Positions 18,356-27,791 of a stretch of DNA of 45,643 bases are shown piece after piece. Each line of letters opens with the position of its first letter. Positions within the stretch are counted from its first letter, which is position 1. Where the stretch lies: assembly GCA_000981645.1 (NCBI GenBank), contig LAQC01000002.1, forward strand, positions 10,384 through 56,026, written 5' to 3'. Under the pieces are notes generated by a model. That model was given only the letters and a program-made list of their open reading frames with translations, had not been told where the DNA came from and did not search any database. The DNA comes from Cryomorphaceae bacterium ASP10-05a. Its GTDB lineage: Bacteria > Bacteroidota > Bacteroidia > Flavobacteriales_D > Sanyastnellaceae. A program made the position numbers and the translations under genes.

Positions 18356-19693
18356 CTACTCCATTTCGAACGTGTCCATAAACTTAGTAGTGAAGTTCCC
18401 TTTATTGAACTGCTCATTTTTCATGAGTTGCTGATGAAATGGTATAGTAGATTTCACTCCCTCTATAATATACTCATCTAGGGCACGCTGCATTTTTAAT
18501 ATCGCTTCTTCCCTAGTCTGAGCTACCGTTATTAGCTTACCTATCATAGAATCATAGTACGGAGGAATCATGTAGCCAGCATATACGTGGGTATCTACTC
18601 TTATTCCATGCCCTCCAGGCTGATTGTAGCTAGTGATAACTCCTGGGCTTGGCGCAAAGTTTTTGTACGGGTCTTCTGCGTTAATTCTACATTGAATCGC
18701 GTGCATAGTTGGCTCGTAGTTAATCCCTGAAATATTTTTACCGTGAGCCAATTTAATCTGCTCTTTGACTAGGTCATAATTAACAACCTCCTCTGTAATG
18801 GTATGTTCTACTTGGATTCGTGTATTCATTTCCATGAAGTAGAAATTCCTGTTTTTGTCTACCAAGAACTCAACAGTACCTACACCCTCGTACTTTACTG
18901 CTTCGGCAGCCTTTATAGCTGCGTCTCCCATTTTCTGTCTCAACTTAGGAGTCATAAATGGTGAGGGCGTTTCTTCTACTAGCTTTTGGTGACGTCTTTG
19001 GATTGAACAGTCTCTCTCCGAAAGATGGCATGCCTTCCCTCTTTTGTCTCCAGCTATTTGAATTTCTATATGTCTAGGCTCCTCAATGAACTTTTCCATA
19101 TACATGGCATCATTGCCGAATGCAGCTGCCGCTTCTCTTCTTGTCGACTCCCAAGCTTCTGGAAGATCCTCCTCTCTCAAAACTAGCATCATACCTTTAC
19201 CACCGCCACCGGCAGTAGCTTTTAGCATGATCGGATATTTTATCTGGCCAGCTATTTTTGTGGCCTCTTTTAAGTCCTCTATAATACCTTCAGAACCAGG
19301 GATTGTTGGCACTCCAGCTGCTGCCATTGTGATTTTTGCATTAGCCTTATCTCCCATAGAATCTATCATCTCTGGGCTAGCCCCTATGAACTTAATGCCA
19401 TTTTCAGCGCAGACTTTGGAGAAAGTTGCATTCTCAGACAAGAAGCCATAACCAGGATGTATAGCATCAGAATTCGTTATTTCTGCTGCTGCTATAATGT
19501 TTGGGATTCTCAAATAAGACTCACTACTAGGAGGAGGACCAATGCAAACAGCCTCGTCAGCAAATCTGACATGAAGACTGTCTTTATCTGCTGTAGAGTA
19601 AACTGCAACAGTCTTAATACCCATTTCTTTGGCGGTTCTAATTACTCTCAGAGCAATTTCACCTCTATTAGCAATAAGGATTTTCTTAAACAT
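18356..19693 (-). CDS. accC: Acetyl-CoA carboxylase, biotin carboxylase subunit
   Basis: ATP-grasp enzyme that carboxylates biotin on BCCP with bicarbonate and ATP, the first half-reaction of malonyl-CoA synthesis. It has 445 residues, the normal length. Visible motifs are the N-terminal [16 protein letters not shown], the glycine-rich ATP loop [23 protein letters not shown], and [10 protein letters not shown] with the metal-binding Glu and Asn and the catalytic Arg. It follows accB by 20 bases and is the last gene of the fabH-accB-accC group. No strong terminator is visible downstream. The carboxyltransferase genes accA and accD are not in this window. Confidence 0.97.
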   Translation of the reverse strand: MFKKILIANRGEIALRVIRTAKEMGIKTVAVYSTADKDSLHVRFADEAVCIGPPPSSESYLRIPNIIAAAEITNSDAIHPGYGFLSENATFSKVCAENGIKFIGASPEMIDSMGDKANAKITMAAAGVPTIPGSEGIIEDLKEATKIAGQIKYPIMLKATAGGGGKGMMLVLREEDLPEAWESTRREAAAAFGNDAMYMEKFIEEPRHIEIQIAGDKRGKACHLSERDCSIQRRHQKLVEETPSPFMTPKLRQKMGDAAIKAAEAVKYEGVGTVEFLVDKNRNFYFMEMNTRIQVEHTITEEVVNYDLVKEQIKLAHGKNISGINYEPTMHAIQCRINAEDPYKNFAPSPGVITSYNQPGGHGIRVDTHVYAGYMIPPYYDSMIGKLITVAQTREEAILKMQRALDEYIIEGVKSTIPFHQQLMKNEQFNKGNFTTKFMDTFEME

Positions 19694-19713
19694 ATCGTTA
19701 TGTTTTTAATAGT

Positions 19714-20220
19714 TTAGGAAGGATCTACCAAGAACAGTGGCTGATCATATTCTACAGGAGAGTTGTCGTCCACTAGAACTTTTACTATTTTCCCTGACAC
19801 CTCTGATTCTATTTCATTGAAGAGTTTCATCGCTTCAATTATACAGACTGGAGAACCTTCATTTATTTGGTCTCCTACCTGCACGAACGAGGGTTTATCC
19901 GGGGTTGGACTTCTATAAAAAGTTCCAATCATAGGGGATTTAACCTCAATATACTTGCTGGTCTCGTCAACCGCAACTACTGGCACCGCTGCCGGGGCAG
20001 GAGGTGCTGGCATTTGAACGACAGGAGCTTGTTGTGGCATCTGGGCATGCTGCATAACAGCCATTTGAGGGACCATCTGTGCATCAACCTGTGCTTTTCC
20101 TCTACTTTTTGGACCGTCAGATTTTATAGTAATCTTGAAGTCTTTCTGTTCTATCTCTACTTCGGATACTCCTGTTTTAGAGACAAATTTAATTAAGTCT
20201 TGTATTTCCGTTAGATTCAT
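19714..20220 (-). CDS. accB: Acetyl-CoA carboxylase biotin carboxyl carrier protein
   Basis: Carrier that is biotinylated on Lys132 within the canonical EAMKL motif (CIIEAMKLFNEIESE) and shuttles carboxybiotin from AccC to the carboxyltransferase. It has 168 residues: a short N-terminal helical part, an Ala/Pro/Gln/Met-rich flexible linker (residues about 50-85), and a C-terminal biotinyl domain with SPMIGTFYRSP. It starts 43 bases after fabH and is followed after 20 bases by accC. The order and spacing show one unit. Confidence 0.97.
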   Translation of the reverse strand: MNLTEIQDLIKFVSKTGVSEVEIEQKDFKITIKSDGPKSRGKAQVDAQMVPQMAVMQHAQMPQQAPVVQMPAPPAPAAVPVVAVDETSKYIEVKSPMIGTFYRSPTPDKPSFVQVGDQINEGSPVCIIEAMKLFNEIESEVSGKIVKVLVDDNSPVEYDQPLFLVDPS

Positions 20221-20263
20221 ATCTAAAGGGGGTTTTGGTTTCGGTGCGAAAGTTAAATAAAAA

Positions 20264-21253
20264 TTAATAAGCCCATTTCAGATAAACTGCTCCCCATGTG
20301 AAGCCGCCTCCAAAAGCGCTCAAGATGATATTATCACCTTTTTTTAACTGAGACTCCCAATCTGATAAGCATAGTGGAATGGTCCCAGCAGTCGTGTTTC
20401 CGTATCGCTGAATGTTAATCATGACTTTTTCTGAAGTCAAACCCATTCTTCGAGCGGTAGCATCAATTATTCTTAAATTGGCCTGATGCGGAACTAACCA
20501 ATTAACATCATCTCCAGTCAATCCGTTCTTTTCCATGATTTCTGCCGAAACATCTGCCATGTTAGTAACGGCCGCCTTAAAGACAGGCTGACCCTCTTGA
20601 TATACGTAGTGCAATCTATCTTCTATATTCTCTTTTGTAAGCGGCAGAACAGATCCTCCAGCCCTTTGGATAAGGTGCTTTCTTCCGGCTCCGTCACTCT
20701 TTAGTATACTGTCTTGAATTCCGTTTCCGTCCTCAGAAGGCTCTAAAAGCACAACTCCTGCTCCATCACCAAAAATCACACAGGTAGTTCTATCGGTATA
20801 ATCAACAATGCTGCTCATTTTATCAGCTCCAACCACTAATACTTTTTTGTACTTACCCGTTTCTATGAATTGAGCCCCTGTGGTAAGGGAATAAATAAAC
20901 CCTGAGCAAGCTGCATTTAAATCAAAACTCCAAGCATTTTTTGCGCCAACTTTATCAGAAATAACATTGGCAGTGGAGGGAAAGTTATAATCTGAAGTGA
21001 CAGTCCCGCATATGATTAAATCTATTTCTTCAGGGTTTGTTCCTGTTTTCTGAAACAGTTTCTCAATAGCCTTAACCGCCATATCAGAAGTTCCCAATCC
21101 TTCACCTTTGAGGATGTGCCGTTTTTCGATGCCCGTTCGGCTTCGTATCCACTCATCGTTAGTGTCTACTATCTTCGCTAGATCTGCATTTGTAAGCACA
21201 TCTTCAGGAACATAGCCCGCCACTCCAGTTATCGCTGCTTTGATTTCAGTCAT
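20264..21253 (-). CDS. fabH: 3-oxoacyl-ACP synthase III (FabH)
   Basis: Starts fatty-acid synthesis by condensing acetyl-CoA (or a branched primer) with malonyl-ACP. It has 329 residues. The catalytic triad is complete: Cys in NAACSGF, His in [12 protein letters not shown], Asn in [11 protein letters not shown]. The C-terminus ends in [13 protein letters not shown], typical of FabH. It heads accB-accC in this window, and rpmF and the DUF177 gene lie upstream in the same direction, a common arrangement (yceD-rpmF-plsX-fabH in other phyla; plsX is missing between rpmF and fabH here). A hairpin terminator separates it from rpmF, so it probably has its own promoter. Confidence 0.96.
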   Translation of the reverse strand: MTEIKAAITGVAGYVPEDVLTNADLAKIVDTNDEWIRSRTGIEKRHILKGEGLGTSDMAVKAIEKLFQKTGTNPEEIDLIICGTVTSDYNFPSTANVISDKVGAKNAWSFDLNAACSGFIYSLTTGAQFIETGKYKKVLVVGADKMSSIVDYTDRTTCVIFGDGAGVVLLEPSEDGNGIQDSILKSDGAGRKHLIQRAGGSVLPLTKENIEDRLHYVYQEGQPVFKAAVTNMADVSAEIMEKNGLTGDDVNWLVPHQANLRIIDATARRMGLTSEKVMINIQRYGNTTAGTIPLCLSDWESQLKKGDNIILSAFGGGFTWGAVYLKWAY

Positions 21254-21279
21254 TCTGAATTTTGTCGTTTAAAGGGGAG

Positions 21280-21308
21280 CTAAAATAACAGATATCCACA
21301 TTTAGCAA
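21280..21308 (-). promoter_or_regulatory. Putative fabH promoter
   Basis: Minus strand carries TTG, 18 bases, then TATTTTAG, one mismatch from TAnnTTTG. It lies after the rpmF terminator and just upstream of the fabH ATG. Spacing fits the Bacteroidota consensus; the -7 mismatch lowers confidence. Confidence 0.4.
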
Positions 21309-21355
21309 GAAAAAAACTAGGAAATGTTATCATCTACGTTAGAAATAAGCATAAA

Positions 21356-21388
21356 CTAAGAAAGCCGACTTGGAATACCAAGGCGGCT
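21356..21388 (-). terminator. Intrinsic terminator after rpmF
   Basis: Stem of 11 positions with one mismatch (21363-21373 with 21378-21388), four-base loop, and a U-rich tail (TTTCTTAG) on the minus strand. It starts 22 bases past the rpmF stop and separates yceD-rpmF from fabH-accB-accC. Confidence 0.7.
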
Positions 21389-21409
21389 CTATAGCTATAT
21401 AATTTGCTA

Positions 21410-21598
21410 TTAATCTATCTCTTGCTCCATAACAACTTTACCCTTATAGTAAAGTTTTCCCTCATGCCAGTGAGCACGGTGAAGTAAGTGAGCTTGTCCT
21501 GTAGTTTGACATACCCCTAATGTAGGCGCTTCTGCCTTATAGTGGGTTCTTCTTTTACGTTTTCTCTGCTTCGAGGTTTTGCTCTTAGGATGTGCCAT
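21410..21598 (-). CDS. rpmF: Ribosomal protein L32 (bL32)
   Basis: Small basic protein of the large ribosomal subunit, 62 residues, beginning [20 protein letters not shown]. Instead of the four zinc-binding cysteines of the classical form it has a single Cys in [17 protein letters not shown], so it is a zinc-independent version, as is common in Bacteroidota. It follows the DUF177 gene by 14 bases, the near-universal yceD-rpmF pairing, and is ended by a hairpin terminator. Confidence 0.96.
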   Translation of the reverse strand: MAHPKSKTSKQRKRKRRTHYKAEAPTLGVCQTTGQAHLLHRAHWHEGKLYYKGKVVMEQEID

Positions 21599-21612
21599 AT
21601 CGTTCTATTTTC

Positions 21613-22128
21613 CTATTTCAAATTCTTTAATGCTGCCCATCTTGGGTCAGTATCTTCGTCCTTTTCTTTTATCTTGAACTTCTTCAATGCTGCTAAAGCT
21701 TCTTGATTACAATCGAGCTCATTCTCATGAACATTCCTTGCCGGAAGACAAAGGTGAGCAAATTCAAAAAATAATTGATCCAAGTTCACAAAATGCTCAC
21801 TCGGCCCAAGTACGATTAAATCATCAGTTAAATCTGAGGTCTCATCCCCGAATTTAACCACCACTCTAAAATCTCCTTCTATCTGTGAAGTTAGGTCAGC
21901 ACCACATCTATCACATTGCGTGCCTACTAATCCTACTAGATCGATTTCAAGATTAATATGAGTACTCAGCTTTTCAAGCTGGACCTCGTAATTAACTTTA
22001 GCCTTTAACAATAAAGACTGTTCAAACTTTGAAAAGAACGTTTCGTCAGCGTCAAATTCATACTGATGAATCCCGTTTTTTAAACCTAGATAAGGAATTC
22101 GATATGTTTCTGATTCTGACATCCCCAT
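21613..22128 (-). CDS. DUF177/YceD family protein
   Basis: I chose the ATG at 22128 (MGMSESETYRIPYLGLKNG), giving 171 residues; a second ATG lies two codons on at 22122. The frame extends upstream only through a TTG, and that stretch carries the -7 promoter element, so the longer form is unlikely. The DUF177 core includes the Cys pair in TQCDRCGADLTSQ, the hydrophobic LGPSEHFVNLDQLFFEFAHL and the C-terminal CNQEALAALKKF with DPRWAALKNLK, typical of the family. YceD-type proteins are linked to 23S rRNA accumulation and ribosome assembly in plants and bacteria. The pairing with rpmF agrees with this. Confidence 0.9.
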   Translation of the reverse strand: MGMSESETYRIPYLGLKNGIHQYEFDADETFFSKFEQSLLLKAKVNYEVQLEKLSTHINLEIDLVGLVGTQCDRCGADLTSQIEGDFRVVVKFGDETSDLTDDLIVLGPSEHFVNLDQLFFEFAHLCLPARNVHENELDCNQEALAALKKFKIKEKDEDTDPRWAALKNLK

Positions 22129-22144
22129 TTTTTTTAAGGGTGCG

Positions 22145-22175
22145 CAAAAATAAGAAGTTTTAAACAATTGGACAA
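22145..22175 (-). promoter_or_regulatory. Promoter of yceD-rpmF
   Basis: The minus strand shows TTG, 20 bases, then TATTTTTG, an exact TAnnTTTG -7 element with correct spacing from a -33 TTG. Transcription would start close to 22137, a leader of about ten bases before the ATG at 22128. This is one of the clearest promoters in the window. Confidence 0.65.
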
Positions 22176-22218
22176 GAATAATGAAAGGTATTCAACGCTT
22201 GCCCTTTTTTATTTCAGT

Positions 22219-23304
22219 TTAAAACCTCTCAGACCTCTGTTTCTTTAGAGGGTTAGCTGTAATTTCTCTTACAAAAGATCTTTTTCTAAAAATGTCAATT
22301 GCTTTAAAAACAGCTGTTCTCATGGAGTTTTCATCTGCCTCTCCTTTGCCCGCTATCCCGTATGCAGTACCGTGATCAGGAGATGTTCGTACTATTGGGA
22401 GACCTGCGGTGTAATTCACTCCTTCATTAAAAGCTAAGGCCTTGAACGGAATTAATCCTTGATCATGGTACATAGCTAGTATCCCGTCAAAAGTTTTATA
22501 TATACTGGACCCGAAAAACCCATCAGCAGCATAAGATCCAAAAACTAGATGCCCTTCCTCTTTTAATTCTCTGATGACTGGATTAATTATTTCTTTTTCT
22601 TCTGCTCCCAACAGACCATTATCTCCTGCATGAGGATTAAGGCCAAGCACAGCGATTTTTGGCCTTTCAAAACCAAAGTCTTTTTGCAAACTTTCTATTA
22701 ATAACTGAGCTTTCTTTTTTATGCCTTCTCGAGTAAGAGAGCTAGCAACATCTTTTAATGGCACATGTCCTGTCACAACACCTACTCTCAAGTAATCACT
22801 CATGAGAAGCATGAGACAATCTTCTACATTACTCATTTGTGCTAAATACTCTGTGTGACCTGGAAATTTAAACTCATCACTTTGGATTGAGTCTTTATCT
22901 ATAGGAGCTGTGATTAGCACGTCTATCTTAGTCGAAGCCAAATCTTCTGTGGCTTTTCTTAAACTTTCAAAAGCAAGTTTACCTGCGTCTTTTGATGGTT
23001 TTCCTGGAGTGATTTCAGTGGGCTCTCCTATATTCACTACGTGAAGTTGTTTTCCAGAGTACTCCTCTACATTCTCGATATTCTTAATGCTAAATTCTTT
23101 AAGTCCTAATAAATCTCTATAGTGCTTAAGTACTTTTACACTTCCGTATACAACTGGCTCTATGCCATTAAACATTCTGTCATCCTTAAATGTTTTCAGG
23201 ATAACTTCTGGGCCTATCCCATTGTAATCACCCATTGTAATTCCTACCCTCACTGAATCCTCTCTGTTAGTGCTCATTAATTTTATTTGCATTGCAACGC
23301 CCAT
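22219..23304 (-). CDS. pdxA: 4-hydroxythreonine-4-phosphate dehydrogenase
   Basis: NAD-dependent enzyme of the DXP-dependent pyridoxal phosphate pathway. It has 361 residues from the first ATG (23304); an ATG at 23277 (MSTNREDSVRVGITMGDYNG) gives 352 residues and better matches relatives, so the true start is uncertain. Family marks are the N-terminal GITMGDYNGIGPEVIL, metal-ligand histidines in FPGHTEYLAQM, LNPHAGDNG and MYHDQGLIPFK, and the C-terminal RTSPDHGTAYGIAGKG. It lies in the same direction as yceD but the latter has its own promoter. A TAACTTTG -7 element sits 26 bases upstream of the first ATG. Confidence 0.95.
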   Translation of the reverse strand: MGVAMQIKLMSTNREDSVRVGITMGDYNGIGPEVILKTFKDDRMFNGIEPVVYGSVKVLKHYRDLLGLKEFSIKNIENVEEYSGKQLHVVNIGEPTEITPGKPSKDAGKLAFESLRKATEDLASTKIDVLITAPIDKDSIQSDEFKFPGHTEYLAQMSNVEDCLMLLMSDYLRVGVVTGHVPLKDVASSLTREGIKKKAQLLIESLQKDFGFERPKIAVLGLNPHAGDNGLLGAEEKEIINPVIRELKEEGHLVFGSYAADGFFGSSIYKTFDGILAMYHDQGLIPFKALAFNEGVNYTAGLPIVRTSPDHGTAYGIAGKGEADENSMRTAVFKAIDIFRKRSFVREITANPLKKQRSERF

Positions 23305-23329
23305 AAAATGTATTTTTTATAGCGCAAGG

Positions 23330-23342
23330 CAAAGTTAACTTT
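23330..23342. promoter_or_regulatory. pdxA -7 element inside a 12-bp palindrome
   Basis: AAAGTTAACTTT at 23331-23342 is a perfect palindrome. On the minus strand its second half, with the next base, reads TAACTTTG (23330-23337), an exact -7 match for pdxA. The plus strand gives TAACTTTT toward the divergent T9SS gene. No TTG -33 element is seen on either side. Confidence 0.4.
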
Positions 23343-23449
23343 TTTTAGCCCATAAATAAGACATTCATTTCATGACCCGTAAACTATTTTTTGAAATAAA
23401 AACGTTCTTATTAAGCCCTCATTAATGCTTATTTTTACTCATTATTCAT

Positions 23450-26131
23450 ATGAAAATAATTACACTACTACTTCTTTTATTGCTAGGGTCTTCTTTAACA
23501 ACCTTTGCCACGCACAACAGGGCAGGGGAAATTTCTTACCGAAAAGTGGCTCCAAATGACCCTACTGATTTTAGGTATGAAATTACCATAATTACCTGCA
23601 CAAAAGCGTCCTCTGAAGCTGATAGGCCGTATTTAAATATTAAGTATGGTGACGAGGCCTTAAACGCCCCTCAAGACAGCATTCAACGAGTGGGTACTGA
23701 CCCGCCATTAGGCACTATTATTCAAGGTAGTAACGATGCGCGGTTAAATTATTATAGCGCTATCCACACCTACCCTGGTTCGGGAAGCTATATAATAAGT
23801 ATGGAAGATCCTAATAGAAACGGAGGGGTGATCAATATGGATGAATCTATTAGTCAAGTGTTTTACATAGAAGCTCTGCTTAAAATCACGCCTTTTGGAG
23901 GTCATAACAACTCCGTTCGGCTTCTGTACCCAGCAAAAGACCAAGCCTGCGTAAATAGACGATGGGAACACAATCCAGGCGCGTTTGATATAGACGGGGA
24001 CTCTTTAGTTTATTCATTAATCCCCTGCAGAGGATTACAGGGTGAGATTATCAATAGTTGGGATTCCCCAAATTTAATCCAAGAGTCTAACGGTGTAGAA
24101 GACCAATTCGGTATTAACAGTGAAACGGGAACTGTTACCTGGGACGCACCTGTAGTCGCTGGTGAATACAATATAGCCATTAAAATAGAAGAATACCGAG
24201 CTGGATTTCTGGTAGGTTATGTTATCAGGGATATGCAAATAGAGGTTCAAACCTGTGCTAACCAAGAGCCCCCTGTTCTTACACTATTTACAGACACCTG
24301 TATAGTAATAGGCGAGACGCTAACCTTAGACGTAATAGGGACTGATGACGCTTCTAGCGTGGAACTAAACGCCACGGGAGCACCTCTGACAGAGGTGACT
24401 AATCAAGCGGCTTTTTTTGGTTTTTTTGGAAACCCTGCCACGGGGACCTTTACTTGGACACCTGACTGCGAAGAAGTAAGACCTGCTGCCTACCAGGTTT
24501 TATTTATAGGAAAGGACACCGGGGGCGAACCTGAACTGGTAGATATTTCAGAGGTCTCCATTACCGTAATAGCTCCAGGGGTAGAAAACCTTACAGTGGA
24601 CCCAAATGGTCTCAGTTTTGATTTAGAATGGGAGCCCCATTTTTGTGAGGAGGTAATCGCTTATAAGATATATAGACGAACTGGATTTTTTGGGTATGAG
24701 CCATTGCACTGCGAAACGGGTGTTCCTGAATACACTGGTTATGATTTAATAGCTACAATAGCTGCGAATCAAACAATTTATAATGACTCTCAAGAAATTG
24801 GTTTTGGTATTGAGTCATGCTATATGATAGTGGCCTATTTCGCTAATGGGAGTGAAAGCATAGCCTCAGATGAAGTATGCAACTCTATAGATTTATTAAC
24901 CCCTGTTATCACTAAAGCCAGTGTAGGTGTTACTGATCTGAATAGTGGAGTAGACACATTAAACTGGGCACCTCCAGTTTCTGGAGATACTCTTCTCTTA
25001 TCCTCTCCTTTTAAGTACAATATTTATCATGACATCGGTAACACTGGTGCCGAGACGTTAATATTAGAAACTCCAACAAGTGAATTTATTAGCCTGCTAC
25101 CTAGAACTTTTATTCACGAAAACATTAATACACAGCAGGACCAACATGCGTATCGCGTAGAGATAGAGGATGTTTTAGGAAACAGGTTAAGCTCTAGGGT
25201 GAGCTCTTCGTTGTTTTTAACAATAACTCCAAACGACAATGAGCTGTCTTTAAATTGGCAAAGCAATACTAGCTGGCAGAACACCTCCTTCGAGGTTTTC
25301 AAACTGAACGAAGAAACTAACTTGTTTGATTTTTTAGAGGTAACTGCAGAATCATTCTATACGGATACCGGCTTAGTAAACAATTTAGATTATTGTTACT
25401 ACGTAAAAGCTCTAGGCACATTTAACAGCGAATTAGACGTGCTGCCTTCTCCTACGATTAATTTTAGCCAGGAAGTTTGTGCCGCTCCCGTGGACCTAAC
25501 TGCACCCTGCTCGCCGGACTTATCAGGTGAAGCTGACTGTGAGAGTGGAACTGTTAGCCTTATTTGGAACAACCCAAATGAATCCTGCGCTGATGACGTC
25601 ACCTCATATAACATTTATTACAAGCCCTTTTTAGATGCTGAATATGACCTTTTAGAGACAATTAGCAGCGCTGACCAAACTACTTTTGTATTCGTGAATG
25701 AAAACAATATTACAGGCTGCTTTTATGTTTCTGCGTTGGACTCTATTCTGCCAGGGTTAGGTGGAATTCCGAATCAAAATGAAAGCATAGCGAGTTTAGA
25801 AATCTGCTCTGAAAACTGTCCAGAATACTCTCTGCCTAATGTATTCTCTCCTCAAGGAGATAGCTATAATGACCTATTTCAGCCTTTCCCTTATACCTAT
25901 GTGGACTCTATAGATATGACTATTTTTAATCGATGGGGAACCGAAGTCTTCAAAACTACTGACCCAGATATCAAATGGGCCGGATTAAATATAAACACAA
26001 CCGAAATTAGCTCCGATGGCGTCTACTTCTATGAAGTTACTATTTACACTTCTATGCTATCTGGTGTGCTGGAAGAGAAACGCTCAGGAACCATCGTTCT
26101 CTTCGATGGAAAAAAACAACCCACAGAATAA
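23450..26131 (+). CDS. T9SS type B cargo protein with gliding-motility C-terminal domain
   Basis: Secreted protein of 893 residues. A signal peptide (MKIITLLLLLLLGSSLTTFA) is followed by a segment beginning THNRAGEISYRKVAP that is common at the N-terminus of gliding-motility-associated Bacteroidota proteins. The middle holds several beta-sandwich modules (PKD or fibronectin type III-like). The last ~90 residues form the CHU_C/type B sorting domain: PNVFSPQGDSYNDLFQPF, FNRWGTEVFKT, then DGVYFYEVTIY and a final strand before VLFDGKK. Such domains direct export through the type IX system and attachment or release at the cell surface. The binding target is unknown. The stop codon abuts the ribE ATG directly. 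Confidence 0.9.
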   Translation: MKIITLLLLLLLGSSLTTFATHNRAGEISYRKVAPNDPTDFRYEITIITCTKASSEADRPYLNIKYGDEALNAPQDSIQRVGTDPPLGTIIQGSNDARLNYYSAIHTYPGSGSYIISMEDPNRNGGVINMDESISQVFYIEALLKITPFGGHNNSVRLLYPAKDQACVNRRWEHNPGAFDIDGDSLVYSLIPCRGLQGEIINSWDSPNLIQESNGVEDQFGINSETGTVTWDAPVVAGEYNIAIKIEEYRAGFLVGYVIRDMQIEVQTCANQEPPVLTLFTDTCIVIGETLTLDVIGTDDASSVELNATGAPLTEVTNQAAFFGFFGNPATGTFTWTPDCEEVRPAAYQVLFIGKDTGGEPELVDISEVSITVIAPGVENLTVDPNGLSFDLEWEPHFCEEVIAYKIYRRTGFFGYEPLHCETGVPEYTGYDLIATIAANQTIYNDSQEIGFGIESCYMIVAYFANGSESIASDEVCNSIDLLTPVITKASVGVTDLNSGVDTLNWAPPVSGDTLLLSSPFKYNIYHDIGNTGAETLILETPTSEFISLLPRTFIHENINTQQDQHAYRVEIEDVLGNRLSSRVSSSLFLTITPNDNELSLNWQSNTSWQNTSFEVFKLNEETNLFDFLEVTAESFYTDTGLVNNLDYCYYVKALGTFNSELDVLPSPTINFSQEVCAAPVDLTAPCSPDLSGEADCESGTVSLIWNNPNESCADDVTSYNIYYKPFLDAEYDLLETISSADQTTFVFVNENNITGCFYVSALDSILPGLGGIPNQNESIASLEICSENCPEYSLPNVFSPQGDSYNDLFQPFPYTYVDSIDMTIFNRWGTEVFKTTDPDIKWAGLNINTTEISSDGVYFYEVTIYTSMLSGVLEEKRSGTIVLFDGKKQPTE

Positions 26132-26722
26132 ATGTTTACAGGAATTATAGAGTGCTTAGGCACAGTCGATAAAATAACCCACGATAATGAGAATATAGAC
26201 TTTACCATAAGCTCTACTATCTCAAGAGAACTAAAAGTAGATCAGAGTATTTCTCACAATGGGGTTTGTCTTACGGTAATAGAAAAAAATGACCACCACC
26301 ATGTGGTAACGGCTATTAAACAAACTTTGGATCTAAGTAACTTAAGTAAACTTCAAACAGGAATGACTGTGAACTTGGAGAGGTGCACACAGATGAATGG
26401 CCGTCTTGATGGTCATTTAGTTCAAGGACATGTAGATGGTTTAGCCGAATGCACAGGAGTTCACGAAGAAGGTGGAAGTTGGAGGGTTTCGTTTAGAATT
26501 AATGAAGCTCAAAATAATCTAATGGTACCAAAAGGATCTATCACTGTAAACGGTACGAGTCTTACCCTTGCGGATGTGAGAACGAATGAATTTGACGTAG
26601 CCATTATTCCTTATACATTTGAAAATACTGTTTTTGGAAGTATGAACATTGGAGACTTTGCTAACATCGAGTACGATGTTATAGGCAAGTACGTGGCTAA
26701 ATGGATGGAGGGAAGAGGTTAA
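26132..26722 (+). CDS. ribE: Riboflavin synthase
   Basis: Dismutates two 6,7-dimethyl-8-ribityllumazine to riboflavin and a pyrimidine, the last step of riboflavin synthesis. It has 196 residues and two tandem lumazine-binding repeats: the first opens [10 protein letters not shown] with [11 protein letters not shown], the second includes [14 protein letters not shown] and [15 protein letters not shown]. The ATG follows the preceding gene's TAA with no gap, so it is probably co-transcribed with the T9SS gene, an odd pairing. Its end overlaps the convergent fbp stop by four bases. The rest of the rib pathway is not in this window. Confidence 0.96.
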   Translation: MFTGIIECLGTVDKITHDNENIDFTISSTISRELKVDQSISHNGVCLTVIEKNDHHHVVTAIKQTLDLSNLSKLQTGMTVNLERCTQMNGRLDGHLVQGHVDGLAECTGVHEEGGSWRVSFRINEAQNNLMVPKGSITVNGTSLTLADVRTNEFDVAIIPYTFENTVFGSMNIGDFANIEYDVIGKYVAKWMEGRG

Positions 26723-27705
26723 TCTTCCTTTCTCATTTTTAACGCCTCTTCTACCATTTTCTTAGACCCTATGAAAAAAGGAATTCTCTGATGAAGTTCT
26801 TCTGGGCGTATTTCCATTACTCGGTTTTCTCCGTCTGTGGCAAGCCCCCCAGCCTGTTCAATAATAAATGCTAAAGGAGCACACTCATATAACAATCTTA
26901 ACTTTCCCTTTGGATTCTTTTTAGTCGAAGGGTAAAGATAGATTCCTCCCTTAATGAGGTTTCTGTGAAAATCTGAAACTAGACTCCCTATGTACCTCGC
27001 GCTGTATTTTTCTGCTTTGCAATGTGTTATGTACTCTTTCACAGACTCCTCCATATCATTCAGGTTACCCTCGTTAACTGAAAAAATCTTACCGTCTTCT
27101 GGAACAATCATCCTCGGATGGCTTAGACAAAACTCTCCAATACTAGGGTCAAGTGTGAATCCATTTACTCCATGACCTGTAGTATAGACAAGCATCGTAC
27201 TAGATCCATAAATAACATACCCTGCGGCTACTTGATCAATTCCTGGTTGAAGAAAATCATTAATATTGGCTAAGTCACCAACACTGCTTGTTCTTCGGAA
27301 TACAGAAAAAATGGTTCCGATAGATACATTTACATCGATATTTGAACTTCCATCCAACGGATCAAAAAGCACGACATACTTTCCTCTTTTGCTTATTTCA
27401 GTATCGAATGCTAAGTACTCATCATTCTCCTCTGATCCAATTCCACAAACAAGCCCGCCAGACTTGAAATAATTAATAAAGGCTACATCAGCATAAACAT
27501 CAAGTTTTTGTTGAGTTTCTCCTTGCACATTCTCGGTGCCTTCAGAACCCAAAATATCCTGCAACCCCGCTTTATTTACCTGCTTATTTACAATTTTAGA
27601 GGCTATCCCTATATCTGCAAGTAGCCTTGACAATTCTCCCGAGGCAAAAGGAAATTCTGCCTGTCTATCCATTATAAATTCACTCAAGGTGGTTATCGTA
27701 GCCAT
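26719..27705 (-). CDS. fbp: Fructose-1,6-bisphosphatase, class I
   Basis: Gluconeogenic enzyme that hydrolyses fructose 1,6-bisphosphate to fructose 6-phosphate. I chose the ATG at 27705 ([18 protein letters not shown]), giving 328 residues; an in-frame GTG at 27735 would add ten residues with no family support. The metal-binding loop [20 protein letters not shown] and the substrate region [19 protein letters not shown] with EQAGG are diagnostic. It is convergent with ribE and divergent from kynU, and no clear -7 element is visible upstream. Confidence 0.96.
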   Translation of the reverse strand: MATITTLSEFIMDRQAEFPFASGELSRLLADIGIASKIVNKQVNKAGLQDILGSEGTENVQGETQQKLDVYADVAFINYFKSGGLVCGIGSEENDEYLAFDTEISKRGKYVVLFDPLDGSSNIDVNVSIGTIFSVFRRTSSVGDLANINDFLQPGIDQVAAGYVIYGSSTMLVYTTGHGVNGFTLDPSIGEFCLSHPRMIVPEDGKIFSVNEGNLNDMEESVKEYITHCKAEKYSARYIGSLVSDFHRNLIKGGIYLYPSTKKNPKGKLRLLYECAPLAFIIEQAGGLATDGENRVMEIRPEELHQRIPFFIGSKKMVEEALKMRKED

Positions 27706-27743
27706 TGCATAGTTTTGAGATGGTAAAGTAAACACATTATGCG

Positions 27744-27782
27744 TTGTGATATGTAGATTCTGACTATTTTTGATTGTCAGAA
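27744..27782 (+). promoter_or_regulatory. kynU promoter framed by an inverted repeat
   Basis: TTG (27744-27746), 18 bases, then TATTTTTG (27765-27772) match both consensus elements. The -7 box is bracketed exactly by the perfect 7-base arms TTCTGAC (27758-27764) and GTCAGAA (27776-27782). This suggests a repressor site over the promoter. The leader to the ATG at 27792 would be about 13 bases. Confidence 0.6.
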
Positions 27783-27791
27783 AATTCCCGA

